Made by a program: the position numbers and the translations under genes. The notes beneath the pieces were generated by a model. That model saw nothing but the letters and a program-made list of their open reading frames with translations, was not told where the DNA came from and searched no databases. A stretch of 16,085 bases of DNA from SZUA-1535 sp964594175 (GTDB taxonomy: Archaea; Aenigmatarchaeota; Aenigmatarchaeia; Aenigmatarchaeales; SZUA-1535): contig CAZQLM010000020.1 of NCBI GenBank assembly GCA_964594175.1, positions 1-16,085 on the forward strand. Reading direction: 5' to 3'. This document shows, in pieces, positions 5,399 to 12,776 of the stretch (within the stretch, counting starts at the first letter, position 1; each line of letters opens with the position of its first letter).

Positions 5399-6341
5399 TT
5401 AAAAAAGAGACAGATACCTTTCTCCTCCATCAGGGAATACTGTAACTACTTTTCGGTATCCGTATTTCTTTTTTAATTTTATTGCGGCCAACATATTTGC
5501 TCCAGAACTTATTCCAACAAAGATTCCGTATCTTTTAGCTAAAAATTTACTCATTTTTATAGCATCTCTGCTTTTTATAGTGATAATCTCATCAATAAGA
5601 TCTATATTCTCTTTAACTAGTTTTGGAATAAATCCTTCGCCAATTCCTTGTATTTTGTGCACTCCTGGCTCACCTCCGGATAATACAGCTGATTCTGCCG
5701 GCTCAACACCTATTATTTTTGCGTTTATTTCTCTATCTTTAAACGCCTTTGCTACTCCGAGTAGAGTTCCTCCTGTCCCTATACCTGCAACAAAAGCATC
5801 AACATTTCCGTTCATCTGCTGGATTATTTCTTTACCTATACCATTTCTATGCGCTTCTATATTGTCTGGATTCTCAAATTGTTTCGGTAACCAAATCCTT
5901 GATTTCTTTCTTACGAGCTCTTTGTATTTTTTAATAGCACCTGGCATATCTTCTTCTGCTGGAGTTAATATTACTCTTGCTCCAAATGCTTTCATCATTT
6001 TTCTTCTTTCTATACTCATGGATTCCGGCATTATTGCTGTGAATTTATAACCCTTAACAGCAGAAATCATCGCAAACGCGATTCCGGTATTACCACTTGT
6101 TACCTCTATAATTTCCATTCCTTGTTTAAGTTCGCCTCTCTCTTCAGCTTTCTTTATCATATACCAAGCCATTCTATCTTTTATGCTTCCTGTAGGATTC
6201 ACAGTTTCCAATTTCGCATATATACCTTTCAGTTTTAGAAGAGGCGTATTTCCAATTAAATCAAAAATATTCTCGTAAACACCGAGAATTACCTTTATTT
6301 AGCCTGGTTTTATTTTTATTCGCTTTTTCTTTGTTTTTCAT
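5399..6341 (-). CDS. cysK: Cysteine synthase family PLP enzyme, 5' end frameshifted
   Basis: A fold-type II PLP enzyme of the O-acetylserine/O-phosphoserine sulfhydrylase group. The main frame carries the lysine motif NPTGSIKDR, the phosphate-side SGNTG, the PLP-phosphate loop GIGTGGT, the C-terminal SSGAN and the final PDGGERYL, so the catalytic core is complete. An apparent start at TTG 6211 would be internal: the same frame continues upstream with YENIFDLIGNTPLLKLKG and IYAKLE, the conserved N-terminus 'i.eliGnTPll.L'. Upstream of that the frame hits TAA (6301-6299) without a usual start codon. A strong Shine-Dalgarno (GGAGGTGAGG, 6353-6344) stands before ATG 6341, but that frame is +1 off and ends at TGA 6263-6261. 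A frameshift between about 6298 and 6264 is needed to join the two. It is a pseudogene, a sequencing indel or a recoding event. It interrupts the ribosomal cluster on the opposite strand. Confidence 0.85.
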
Positions 6342-6343
6342 TT

Positions 6344-6353
6344 CCTCACCTCC
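6344..6353 (-). promoter_or_regulatory. Strong Shine-Dalgarno before the cysteine synthase upstream ATG
   Basis: On the minus strand GGAGGTGAGG ends 2 nt before ATG 6341. It is the longest match to the 16S anti-Shine-Dalgarno sequence I see in the window. It argues that translation begins at 6341 rather than at the internal TTG 6211. Confidence 0.65.
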
Positions 6354-6590
6354 AAACGAATTTTATTGGTGTTTATGAATTAAAAAACTAAGTTTGAAAA
6401 TAAATATAGTTTTTTCACTTGTTTTAACAACAAGAAATACGTTTGAGTAATAAAATATTTTTCAACCCGAATTTTAACAATACCTGCGTATTCATAAAAA
6501 TATGTTATGTTGATTTCTTTTTAAATTTTTTAAGCCTTTTCACAAAATTTATAAAGGTTTGTTAACGAAAAATTAAAAGCTCTCTTTTAA
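6354..6590. promoter_or_regulatory. Divergent AT-rich promoter region between cysK and uL2
   Basis: This non-coding stretch must hold the promoters of both flanking genes. For uL2, TTTATAAA (6548-6555) is a clear TATA box, giving a leader of about 20-25 nt to the ATG at 6601. On the minus strand an AT-rich TTTTTAATTCATAAA element (about 6377-6391) could serve cysK. A small perfect hairpin, CTTGTT-TTAAC-AACAAG (6419-6435), lies between them with no assignable role. I see no small gene or RNA here. Confidence 0.5.
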
Positions 6591-6600
6591 GGTGTTATTC

Positions 6601-7314
6601 ATGGGAAAGCGCATTATAGCACAGCGGCGTGGGAAAGGTTCGCCTACTTACAAAGCGCCTTCGCATAGATACAAAGGAAAGGTGCGCTATGTTAAAGTAG
6701 CAGAGCCTGTAAAGGCAAAGGTAGCTGATATAATTCACGACCCAGGGAGAAATGCACCTTTAGCTTATGTTGTTTTACCTGATGGAAGAGAAACTTTGAT
6801 TGTTGCGACAGAAGGATTGTGCGTTGGAGATGAAATAACCATAGGTGAGTTTTCTCCGAAGGGAATAGCTCCTTTGGCAGGCATTCCCCCAGGCACACCT
6901 GTTTGCGCGATAGAAGCTTTTCCTGGTTCAGGGCCAAAATTTTGTAGGTCTAGCGGAAGCTATGCGATAGTCGTTTCAAAAGCTGAAGGAAAGGTAATAG
7001 TCAAAATGCCTTCTGGCACCTTTAAAGAATTCGATGAAAGATGCCTTGCAACTATCGGAATTCCTGCTGGAGGTGGAAGAAAGGACAAACCATTTGTAAA
7101 AGCGGGACAAAAATACTATGCCATGCGTGCTCGGAACAAATTATATCCGAGAACATCTGCATGCAAGATGAACGCTGTCGATCATCCATTCGGAGGACAA
7201 ACAGGGCCGGGACAGCCAACAACGGTTTCGAGACACGCTCCTCCGGGAGCAAAGGTAGGTAGCGTAGCTGCTAGGAGAAGCGGTGTAAGAAAAACCGGAA
7301 AGCAGAAAAGGTGA
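6601..7314 (+). CDS. rpl2: 50S ribosomal protein uL2
   Basis: A 237-residue archaeal uL2, a core 23S rRNA-binding protein near the peptidyl-transferase centre and bridge B7b. It begins MGKRIIAQRRGKGSPTYKAP, the standard archaeal N-terminus. It continues with an OB-fold (about 30-90; HDPGRNAPLAYV, then EGLCVGDEI), an SH3-like domain (about 95-170; IPPGTPVCAIE, 'SGSYAIVVSK', 'VIVKMPSGTFKEF') and the C-terminal catalytic-centre extension with NAVDHPFGG and the family His at the end of that loop. I chose ATG 6601 over the in-frame GTG at 6592 because GGTG (6591-6594) is the Shine-Dalgarno and the product then matches the family start. The first gene of the second ribosomal block, it has its own promoter because cysK separates it from uL23. 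Confidence 0.97.
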   Translation: MGKRIIAQRRGKGSPTYKAPSHRYKGKVRYVKVAEPVKAKVADIIHDPGRNAPLAYVVLPDGRETLIVATEGLCVGDEITIGEFSPKGIAPLAGIPPGTPVCAIEAFPGSGPKFCRSSGSYAIVVSKAEGKVIVKMPSGTFKEFDERCLATIGIPAGGGRKDKPFVKAGQKYYAMRARNKLYPRTSACKMNAVDHPFGGQTGPGQPTTVSRHAPPGAKVGSVAARRSGVRKTGKQKR

Positions 7315-7319
7315 TATGA

Positions 7320-7709
7320 ATGGCTCGTGTATTTAAATACAAGGGCTATACATTGGAAGAACTTCAGAAAATGAGCCTGGAAGAATTTGCCAAGATAACA
7401 AAAGCCAGGATTAGAAGAAAACTCTTGCGCGGTTTTACAGAGGCCGAGAAAAAGCTTTTGGAAAAGATTAGAAAATACAAGGGAAGTGATAAATTTATAA
7501 AAACTCATTGCAGGGACATGGTTATTCTTCCAGAAATGGTTGGTATTACTATAGGCGTGCACAACGGTAAGGAGTTTGTTCCCGTTAAAATTACACCTGA
7601 AATGATAGGTCATCGTTTAGGCGAGTTTGCCCTTACAAGAAAACCCGTAAAGCACTCAGCTCCAGGAGTAGGAGCTACGCGCTCAAGCAAGTTCGTTTCA
7701 GTGAAGTAA
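7320..7709 (+). CDS. rps19: 30S ribosomal protein uS19
   Basis: A 129-residue archaeal uS19, which binds the 16S rRNA head together with uS13. The archaeal N-terminal helical extension (YKGYTLEELQKMSLEEFAK, 8-26) precedes the conserved core: 'IKTHCRDMVILPEMVGITIG', 'VHNGKEFVPVKITPEMIGH' and 'LGEFALTRK', then the tail PGVGATRSSKF. Length and all motifs are normal. It starts 5 nt after the uL2 stop. GGTGAT (7310-7315), which contains that stop codon, is the Shine-Dalgarno, so the two genes are probably translationally coupled. Confidence 0.97.
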   Translation: MARVFKYKGYTLEELQKMSLEEFAKITKARIRRKLLRGFTEAEKKLLEKIRKYKGSDKFIKTHCRDMVILPEMVGITIGVHNGKEFVPVKITPEMIGHRLGEFALTRKPVKHSAPGVGATRSSKFVSVK

Positions 7710-7719
7710 GGTGCTTTTC

Positions 7720-8109
7720 ATGGGTTATCCTGTTTCAATAGACAAAGGTAAAATGGTATACGGTGAAACAACGGAAAGTATTTCATGGAAGAAGGGCACA
7801 GAGCTTTCTAGGTTTTTGGTTAGAAAAAGCAGAAGAAATTTTCTTAAAGCAAAAAAATTCTTAGAGGAATTGGTTGAAGGAAAAGTCACTGCTAATGGAA
7901 AGCTCTATACGAATACAGCTAAAGCTTTGCTTAAACTTTTCAAAAGCGTTGAAGCTAATGCCAGATTTCGCGGGTTTGAATTGGAGAAACTAAGAATTAA
8001 ATCACTTTCCGTAAACAAAGGTCCCACAATCTACAGAAGAAGGAGAAAACACGGTTTCGGTTCGCAGCTAAAAATAGCAAACATAAAGCTGGTGGTGGAG
8101 AAAAAATGA
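7720..8109 (+). CDS. rpl22: 50S ribosomal protein uL22
   Basis: 129 residues, somewhat short for archaeal uL22 (often about 150). It contributes the beta-hairpin to the exit-tunnel constriction. Recognisable parts: N-terminal GYPVSIDKGKMVYGE; the helix with 'RFLVRKSRRNFLKAKKFLEEL'; the middle 'TNTAKALLKLFKSVEANARFRGFE'; and the C-terminal hairpin 'GPTIYRRRRKHGFG' with a final strand 'ANIKLVVEK'. I chose ATG 7720 rather than the in-frame GTG at 7711, because GGTG (7710-7713) is the Shine-Dalgarno, mirroring the uL2 leader, and MGYPVS fits the family start. The stop overlaps the uS3 start (ATGA, 8106-8109), a sign of coupled translation. Confidence 0.95.
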   Translation: MGYPVSIDKGKMVYGETTESISWKKGTELSRFLVRKSRRNFLKAKKFLEELVEGKVTANGKLYTNTAKALLKLFKSVEANARFRGFELEKLRIKSLSVNKGPTIYRRRRKHGFGSQLKIANIKLVVEKK

Positions 8110-8765
8110 GGGAAAGAGAATTTGTAAAGGAAGGGATAAAAAGAGCGCAGATAGAAGAATATCTTGCAAACCTTTTCCAGAGAGCTGAATATTCTCACTG
8201 CGAGATAAGAAGAACTCCATTAGGATTGAGAATAGTAGTTTATGCAGCAAGACCAGGGCTGGTGATAGGAAGAAAGGGCAGAAACATAGACAAAATAATC
8301 GAAGACCTTAAAAGAAACTTTGGCCTCGAAAATGTGAATCTAGATGTACGCGAAGTGGAAATTCCTGAGCTCGACGCCCAAGTAATGGCTCGCGAAATAG
8401 CGCGAGCTTTGGAGAGGGGCATAAATTACAAAAAAGTGGCTCATGTTATGCTTCGCAGAATAATGCGGCACGCTGCTGGATGTTGTATAAAAATTTCTGG
8501 AAAGCTTTCCGGAGAACTTTCAAGAACCGAAAAATTCTTTGCAGGCTATTTGAAATACGCAGGCGAATATGCAGAAAGCCTTGTAAGAACGGGTTTTGCA
8601 GAAGCTTATTTAAAACCAGGAGTTATAGGAATACAGGTAAAAATACTGCCAGAGCTTCCAAAGGAGATGAAAATCGAGAAGGAAGCACATGAAGAAGAAA
8701 AAACAACAGAGGAAGAAATTTCTGAAGAATCGAAAAGCGAAAAAGAACAAGGTAATGCGATGTAA
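8106..8765 (+). CDS. rps3: 30S ribosomal protein uS3
   Basis: A 219-residue uS3 on the small-subunit head, at the mRNA entry site. The type II KH domain is clear: 'IRRTPLGLRIVVYAARPG', then LVIGRKGRNIDKI, with the GXXG motif as GRKG. The C-terminal uS3 domain follows ('VMLRRIMRHAAGCCIKISGK', LSGELSRTEKF, 'LKPGVIGIQVKI'). After about residue 186 comes an acidic/lysine-rich tail (EEEKTTEEEISEESKSEKE) of the low-complexity kind common at archaeal uS3 ends. It overlaps the uL22 stop by 4 nt. It is the last gene of this block: uL29 and the rest of the usual cluster do not follow, and the MCM gene converges from the other side 11 nt away. Confidence 0.97.
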   Translation: MREREFVKEGIKRAQIEEYLANLFQRAEYSHCEIRRTPLGLRIVVYAARPGLVIGRKGRNIDKIIEDLKRNFGLENVNLDVREVEIPELDAQVMAREIARALERGINYKKVAHVMLRRIMRHAAGCCIKISGKLSGELSRTEKFFAGYLKYAGEYAESLVRTGFAEAYLKPGVIGIQVKILPELPKEMKIEKEAHEEEKTTEEEISEESKSEKEQGNAM

Positions 8766-8781
8766 AACAGCGGTTTTTACA
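8761..8781. terminator. Hairpin over the convergent uS3 and MCM stop codons
   Basis: TGTAAAA (8761-8767) and TTTTACA (8775-8781) form a perfect 7-bp inverted repeat with loop CAGCGGT. It covers both stop codons (uS3 TAA 8763-8765; MCM TAA on the minus strand at 8779-8777) and puts a T-run at the end of each transcript. A bidirectional terminator is plausible but unproven, because archaeal termination depends mainly on U-tracts. Confidence 0.35.
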
Positions 8782-10774
8782 CCTTCTGTATCATTCCCTG
8801 CCTTGGTTCAAAAACCAATCCCTCTCTTTTCAGAATGTTGAGGATTTCCTCTGCATCTTTTATTCCTTCATCTTGGGCCAGAGCCAGAATATCTTCTCTT
8901 GGTATCTGCTTGCCTATTTCCTTTTCCAGACGTTCTATTATTTCCATCATTTTTCTTATTTTGCTCCTCTGCGAGCTTGGTGTGCCTTCGGTTCTGTCAA
9001 TATCTATTCTTCCTGTTTCATAGTCATAACCAAGCTGCAGAAGAGAGTATCTCATGATTTCTATTGCTCTTTCAGCGTCTTGTACTTCTACGACTGGGGA
9101 AAGCCTTACTTTGGCACTTGCTTCTGCCAAACGCATAAGTGCTTCATTTTGCCTAAGTGTTATTGCAACGGAATCCCCGGTTGACATTGAACGCATTTCT
9201 ACATAGAATTGTTTTATTCTTTCAATGGCCTCTCGAGTCATTTTCGGTTTACAGTATTTGCGCGCGTAAGCTATGTACTTGCGCATAAGCTCAAGCGGAA
9301 TTTCAGGCTTAACAGCTTGTGGATTAAGCCGTGTTTCTATTATGTATTCTGCTAGTTTCTCGTCCTTTTCTGGATCGGGCACATCGCGAAGAGCAAACTT
9401 AAGGTCGAACCTGCTAAGAAGAGTTTCTGGAATGTCTATTTGTTCTGCTATTGGACGGTACGGATCAAAACGTGAGAATTTCGGATTCGCTCCTGCCAGA
9501 ACAGAAACCTGAGCAGGCAAGGTTGCTACAATGCTTGCCTTTGCTATGCTTATCGTTTGCTGTTCTAAAGCTTCGTGCATGGCTATTTGATCTTCCTTAC
9601 TCATTTTATCAAATTCGTCTATGCAAATAACACTTTTATTACAAAGTACCATAGCACCTGCTTCAAGCACCCATCCTCCCATAAATTCTTCGTCACGCAT
9701 CACCGTAGCTGTTAAACCAGCTGTAGTGGTACCCCTTCCGCTAACATATTTAGCTCTCGGAACTAGTTGGGCGACATATTTCAAAAGCTGAGATTTCGCC
9801 ACACTTGGATCGCCGAGAAGCAAGATATGAATATCTCCCCTTATTCTAGTTCCATCTGGCAGGGTATGCGGTATCCCTCCGAATAATTGAAGGAGAATGG
9901 CTTCCTTGACCTTTTCCATACCGTAAATACTCGGAGCTATCGAGCGGATAAACTTTTGGTAAATATCAGGACTCTTTGCAAGTTTGTGAATCTTTTCCTT
10001 ATCTTCAGGTGTTATTTCTATCTCTTCCAATTCTATTTCAGTTGGCTCTATATAGTTGGCTTCTACATAAAAATCCATTTGTGTACGCATTTTTCCGCGA
10101 TATGTGCGTCTAATTTCCTTTAAAATACCGACAACACGAACTCGATTACCTGGATCTGTTTTTCGCTGCATTTCTGGAGAGGTCAAATCCTCTTTAAGAA
10201 AAACGCTTATCTCTCCGGGTCTGTCTCCTTCTACAACCTCAAACGGTTCTTCTATAACGATCCAGCGAGCATCAAAAAGCTTCTTATCCACTAGCTTAAA
10301 TCCTGTTTTCCTTCCGCATGAGCAGATTTCAGGAGCTTTCAGAGTTCGCTCGGTCTGCTCTACTTCTATAAGAGAGCCGCAATCAGGGCATTGGAATACT
10401 GCTACACCTATTTCTGGGCGAACCTCACTAGCTCTTCTTACCACACCATCTAAAAGCACTAATCTGCCAAGATGTTCAGCCCTTATGTTTCTTATTCTAA
10501 CAAAGCAAGACTCCGGTAAATTTTTGAATCTCGGTGTGAGTTTTATTTCTTCCTCTGCCGGAATATCTATATTTGCAACAGCCTTCTCTGCCAGAGGCAA
10601 AATTCTTTCAGGATTGTTTATAAGCTCGTCAGCTATTTCTGGAGAAAATTTATCGAGGAGAGAAAAATCTATTTCTATGGAGCGCTTACCCTTCTTAACA
10701 GCTTTTAAAAGCTCCTCTTCATAAAAATAACGGAAAAACTCCTCGAGCTTTTGCTTTATTTCTGCATCTTCCAT
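8777..10774 (-). CDS. mcm: Replicative DNA helicase MCM
   Basis: A 665-residue archaeal minichromosome maintenance helicase, which forms the ring that unwinds DNA at the replication fork. N-terminal domain (about 1-255): an OB-fold with a C4 zinc site, C129-x2-C132 and C151-x-C153. AAA+ domain (about 270-580): Walker A GDPSVAKS (321-328); pre-sensor-1 region GRGTTTAGLTA; Walker B VICIDEFDKM with D386 and E387; sensor 1 in AGANP (N430); arginine finger in LLSRFDL (R455); and sensor 2 around ITLRQNEALMRLAEA (R541). A winged-helix domain ends the protein (about 600-665). There is no intein. All catalytic residues are present. The gene stands alone, divergent from the glycosyltransferase, with a TATA element about 26 nt before its ATG. 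Confidence 0.98.
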   Translation of the reverse strand: MEDAEIKQKLEEFFRYFYEEELLKAVKKGKRSIEIDFSLLDKFSPEIADELINNPERILPLAEKAVANIDIPAEEEIKLTPRFKNLPESCFVRIRNIRAEHLGRLVLLDGVVRRASEVRPEIGVAVFQCPDCGSLIEVEQTERTLKAPEICSCGRKTGFKLVDKKLFDARWIVIEEPFEVVEGDRPGEISVFLKEDLTSPEMQRKTDPGNRVRVVGILKEIRRTYRGKMRTQMDFYVEANYIEPTEIELEEIEITPEDKEKIHKLAKSPDIYQKFIRSIAPSIYGMEKVKEAILLQLFGGIPHTLPDGTRIRGDIHILLLGDPSVAKSQLLKYVAQLVPRAKYVSGRGTTTAGLTATVMRDEEFMGGWVLEAGAMVLCNKSVICIDEFDKMSKEDQIAMHEALEQQTISIAKASIVATLPAQVSVLAGANPKFSRFDPYRPIAEQIDIPETLLSRFDLKFALRDVPDPEKDEKLAEYIIETRLNPQAVKPEIPLELMRKYIAYARKYCKPKMTREAIERIKQFYVEMRSMSTGDSVAITLRQNEALMRLAEASAKVRLSPVVEVQDAERAIEIMRYSLLQLGYDYETGRIDIDRTEGTPSSQRSKIRKMMEIIERLEKEIGKQIPREDILALAQDEGIKDAEEILNILKREGLVFEPRQGMIQKV

Positions 10775-10793
10775 GTGAATTTAATTGAAAAGA

Positions 10794-10806
10794 AAATTTA
10801 AAATGT
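10794..10806. promoter_or_regulatory. Shared TATA element for mcm and the glycosyltransferase
   Basis: AAAATTTAAAATG in the 56-bp divergent spacer works as a TATA box on both strands. Its centre (about 10800) is 26 nt from the mcm ATG at 10774 and 31 nt from the glycosyltransferase ATG at 10831. Leaderless or nearly leaderless transcripts in both directions are implied. Confidence 0.5.
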
Positions 10807-10830
10807 TTATTAGGCAAGGTAAAGTATATT

Positions 10831-12648
10831 ATGAAGATTGTATTTTTTACAGATACTTACGAGCCGCAGGTAAACGGAGTTGTAACAGCGATAAAGCTAT
10901 TTAAAGGAGAGCTGGAAAAGATAGGACATGAAGTTTTTGTTGTTTGTCCAAAAACACCTGGTTATAAGTATGATGAAAAAACGTTTACTCTGCCTTCATT
11001 CACTTTCAAGCCTTATCCAGAGTATCGCGGAGCTTTACCAAGCTTAAGACTTTTGAAATGGGTTAAAAACATAAATCCAGACATAATACATGTGCACACT
11101 CCAGCAACAATAGGGCTTATGGGAATATATGTAGCAAAATTACTTTTAAAACCTGTTGTAGCCACGTATCATACGTTAATGGAAGAATATTTCAAGCTTT
11201 ACTTTCTTCCAAAGAAAAAACTTGGAAAGAAATATCTCGAAAAACTTTCCAAAAAGTTTATAAAAAAATACACAGCATTTTTTTACAACAAAGCTGATAT
11301 AGTTACAGTTCCTTCTACAGCTATAAAAAAACATTTGCTTGCCAACGGCGTAACAAAACCCATCATTGTGCTTCCAACCGGGGTAGATACAGATTTTTTC
11401 TTTCCTCGAGGAAAAAAGAGGGAAAATCTCGTGCTGTGGGTTGGAAGGCTCGGAAAGGAAAAGAGCCTGGAAGTTCTTTTAAAAGCTTTCAAAAAAGTGC
11501 AGGAGAAAAACAAAAAAGCAAAGCTCATTTTAATAGGAGATGGCCCGGAAAGAAGAAATTTGGAAGAACTCGCTGCAGAGTTGAAAATCAACGCAGACTT
11601 CAAGGGCTACCTTCCGAGAGAAAAACTTCCTTTTTACTATTCTTCCGCTACCGTTTTTGTCTCTCCTTCGACTACGGAAACACAAGGATTAACAATACTT
11701 GAATCATTTTCGTGCGCATGCCCAGTTGTGGTTGCAAACAGTTTAGGATTTAAGGATTTTATAAAACACGGCGAAAATGGATTTTTTGCTAAACCAAAAA
11801 GCACTGAGGATTTTGCTGAGAAGATAGGAAAGATAATAACAAATCCAAAACTGCGTGAAAGGCTTTCAAAAAAAGCGAAAGAAACAGCAAAGAATTTTTC
11901 AATATCAAAACAAGCAAGAAAAATGGAAAATCTTTACTTTAAATTAATCAAGTCTCCGCTAGTTTCGGTAATAGTTCCTGCATTAAACGAGGAGAAATAT
12001 ATAGCTAATACACTAAAAAGCATAAAAGCCCAAACCTATCCCAGAATAGAAATTATAGTGGTAGATAATTATTCGCAAGACAGAACAAAGGAAATCGCAA
12101 AAAAATACGCAGATAAAGTTATAATCGAGAAAAAACGTGGTGTCTCTCGTGCTAGAAATGCTGGTGCTAAAGTTGCAAAAGGTGAAATTTTACTTTTCGT
12201 AGATGCAGATACTGAACTTGAAAAAAGGTTTGTGGAGAAAATTGTTAGAGTTTTGAAAGATAAAAAAACGGTTTGTGCTACAGGATTTGTTAAAGCAAAA
12301 GGAAAACTGCTTTACCGAATAATTTATTTTGTTTCTTCTCTTGCTGTAATGTTTCTGTCTTTTCTTCGATCCCCTAGATTTTATGGAATTGTGTTTGCGT
12401 GTAAAAAATATGCATTCGAAAAAGTTGGTGGGTTTAACGAAGCTATGAAAACTTGCGAAGATCTTGAGTTGACAAAAAAACTTTCAAAAATAGGAAAATG
12501 CAAATTCGTTGCAAATGCTATTGCATTTTCTTCTCCGAGGAGACTGCAAAAACAAGGAATTCTGTATATAGTATTATTCCATCTACTGAATTTTTTTCGA
12601 TACACGTTATTTGAAAAACCGGCAGAAGAATACCCACCCATAAGGTAA
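10831..12648 (+). CDS. Fusion of a GT4 (GT-B) and a GT2 (GT-A) glycosyltransferase
   Basis: 605 residues with two complete glycosyltransferase domains. Residues 1-375 form a GT4/group 1 enzyme: FTDTYEPQVNGVV (6-18), HVHTPATIG (87-95), GVDTDFF (184-190), WVGRLGKEKSLEVL (203-216), LIGDGPE, and the donor-binding acidic pair in ETQGLTILE (E283, E291). The N-terminus resembles diacylglycerol glucosyltransferase or mannosyltransferase enzymes that act on membrane lipids. Residues 377-605 form a GT2 enzyme: VSVIVPALNEEKYI, VVDNYSQDRT, RNAGAKVAKGE, the metal-binding DAD (458-460) and the base motif ED at 543-544. Hydrophobic segments at about 496-514 and 576-588 suggest contact with the membrane. The linker is very short. 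The likely role is two successive sugar additions to a lipid-linked glycan or glycolipid; donors and acceptor are unknown. tRNA-Thr follows about 40 bp downstream. Confidence 0.93.
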   Translation: MKIVFFTDTYEPQVNGVVTAIKLFKGELEKIGHEVFVVCPKTPGYKYDEKTFTLPSFTFKPYPEYRGALPSLRLLKWVKNINPDIIHVHTPATIGLMGIYVAKLLLKPVVATYHTLMEEYFKLYFLPKKKLGKKYLEKLSKKFIKKYTAFFYNKADIVTVPSTAIKKHLLANGVTKPIIVLPTGVDTDFFFPRGKKRENLVLWVGRLGKEKSLEVLLKAFKKVQEKNKKAKLILIGDGPERRNLEELAAELKINADFKGYLPREKLPFYYSSATVFVSPSTTETQGLTILESFSCACPVVVANSLGFKDFIKHGENGFFAKPKSTEDFAEKIGKIITNPKLRERLSKKAKETAKNFSISKQARKMENLYFKLIKSPLVSVIVPALNEEKYIANTLKSIKAQTYPRIEIIVVDNYSQDRTKEIAKKYADKVIIEKKRGVSRARNAGAKVAKGEILLFVDADTELEKRFVEKIVRVLKDKKTVCATGFVKAKGKLLYRIIYFVSSLAVMFLSFLRSPRFYGIVFACKKYAFEKVGGFNEAMKTCEDLELTKKLSKIGKCKFVANAIAFSSPRRLQKQGILYIVLFHLLNFFRYTLFEKPAEEYPPIR

Positions 12649-12687
12649 AATAAATTTTTTAAACTCCTTTATCATAACCATTTCCAT

Positions 12688-12763
12688 GCCCCGGTAGCTC
12701 AGCTGGAAGAGCGGCCGCCTTGTAAGCGGCAGGTCAAGGGTTCAAATCCCTTCCGGGGCTCCA
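12688..12763 (+). tRNA. tRNA-Thr (anticodon UGU), intronless
   Basis: Perfect cloverleaf. Acceptor GCCCCGG (12688-12694) pairs with CCGGGGC (12753-12759). D-arm GCTC/GAGC. Anticodon stem GCCGC/GCGGC encloses loop CTTGTAA with anticodon TGT. T-arm is AAGGG-TTCAAAT-CCCTT. Discriminator is T12760, with encoded CCA (12761-12763). An AT-rich TATA-like element (AAATTTTTTAAAC, about 12652-12664) lies about 30 nt upstream. This is the only uninterrupted tRNA in the window. Confidence 0.98.
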
Positions 12764-12776
12764 ATACACGATATCT

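Noticed and set aside
5399..6211. TTG at 6211 as the true start of the cysteine synthase
   Set aside because: The same frame upstream encodes the conserved IGNTPLLKL and YAKLE segments, so this start would remove part of the active fold; no Shine-Dalgarno stands before it.
10104..10724. 206-codon frame antisense to mcm
   Set aside because: It lies wholly within the unambiguous mcm gene, with low-complexity Ser/Arg composition and no promoter.
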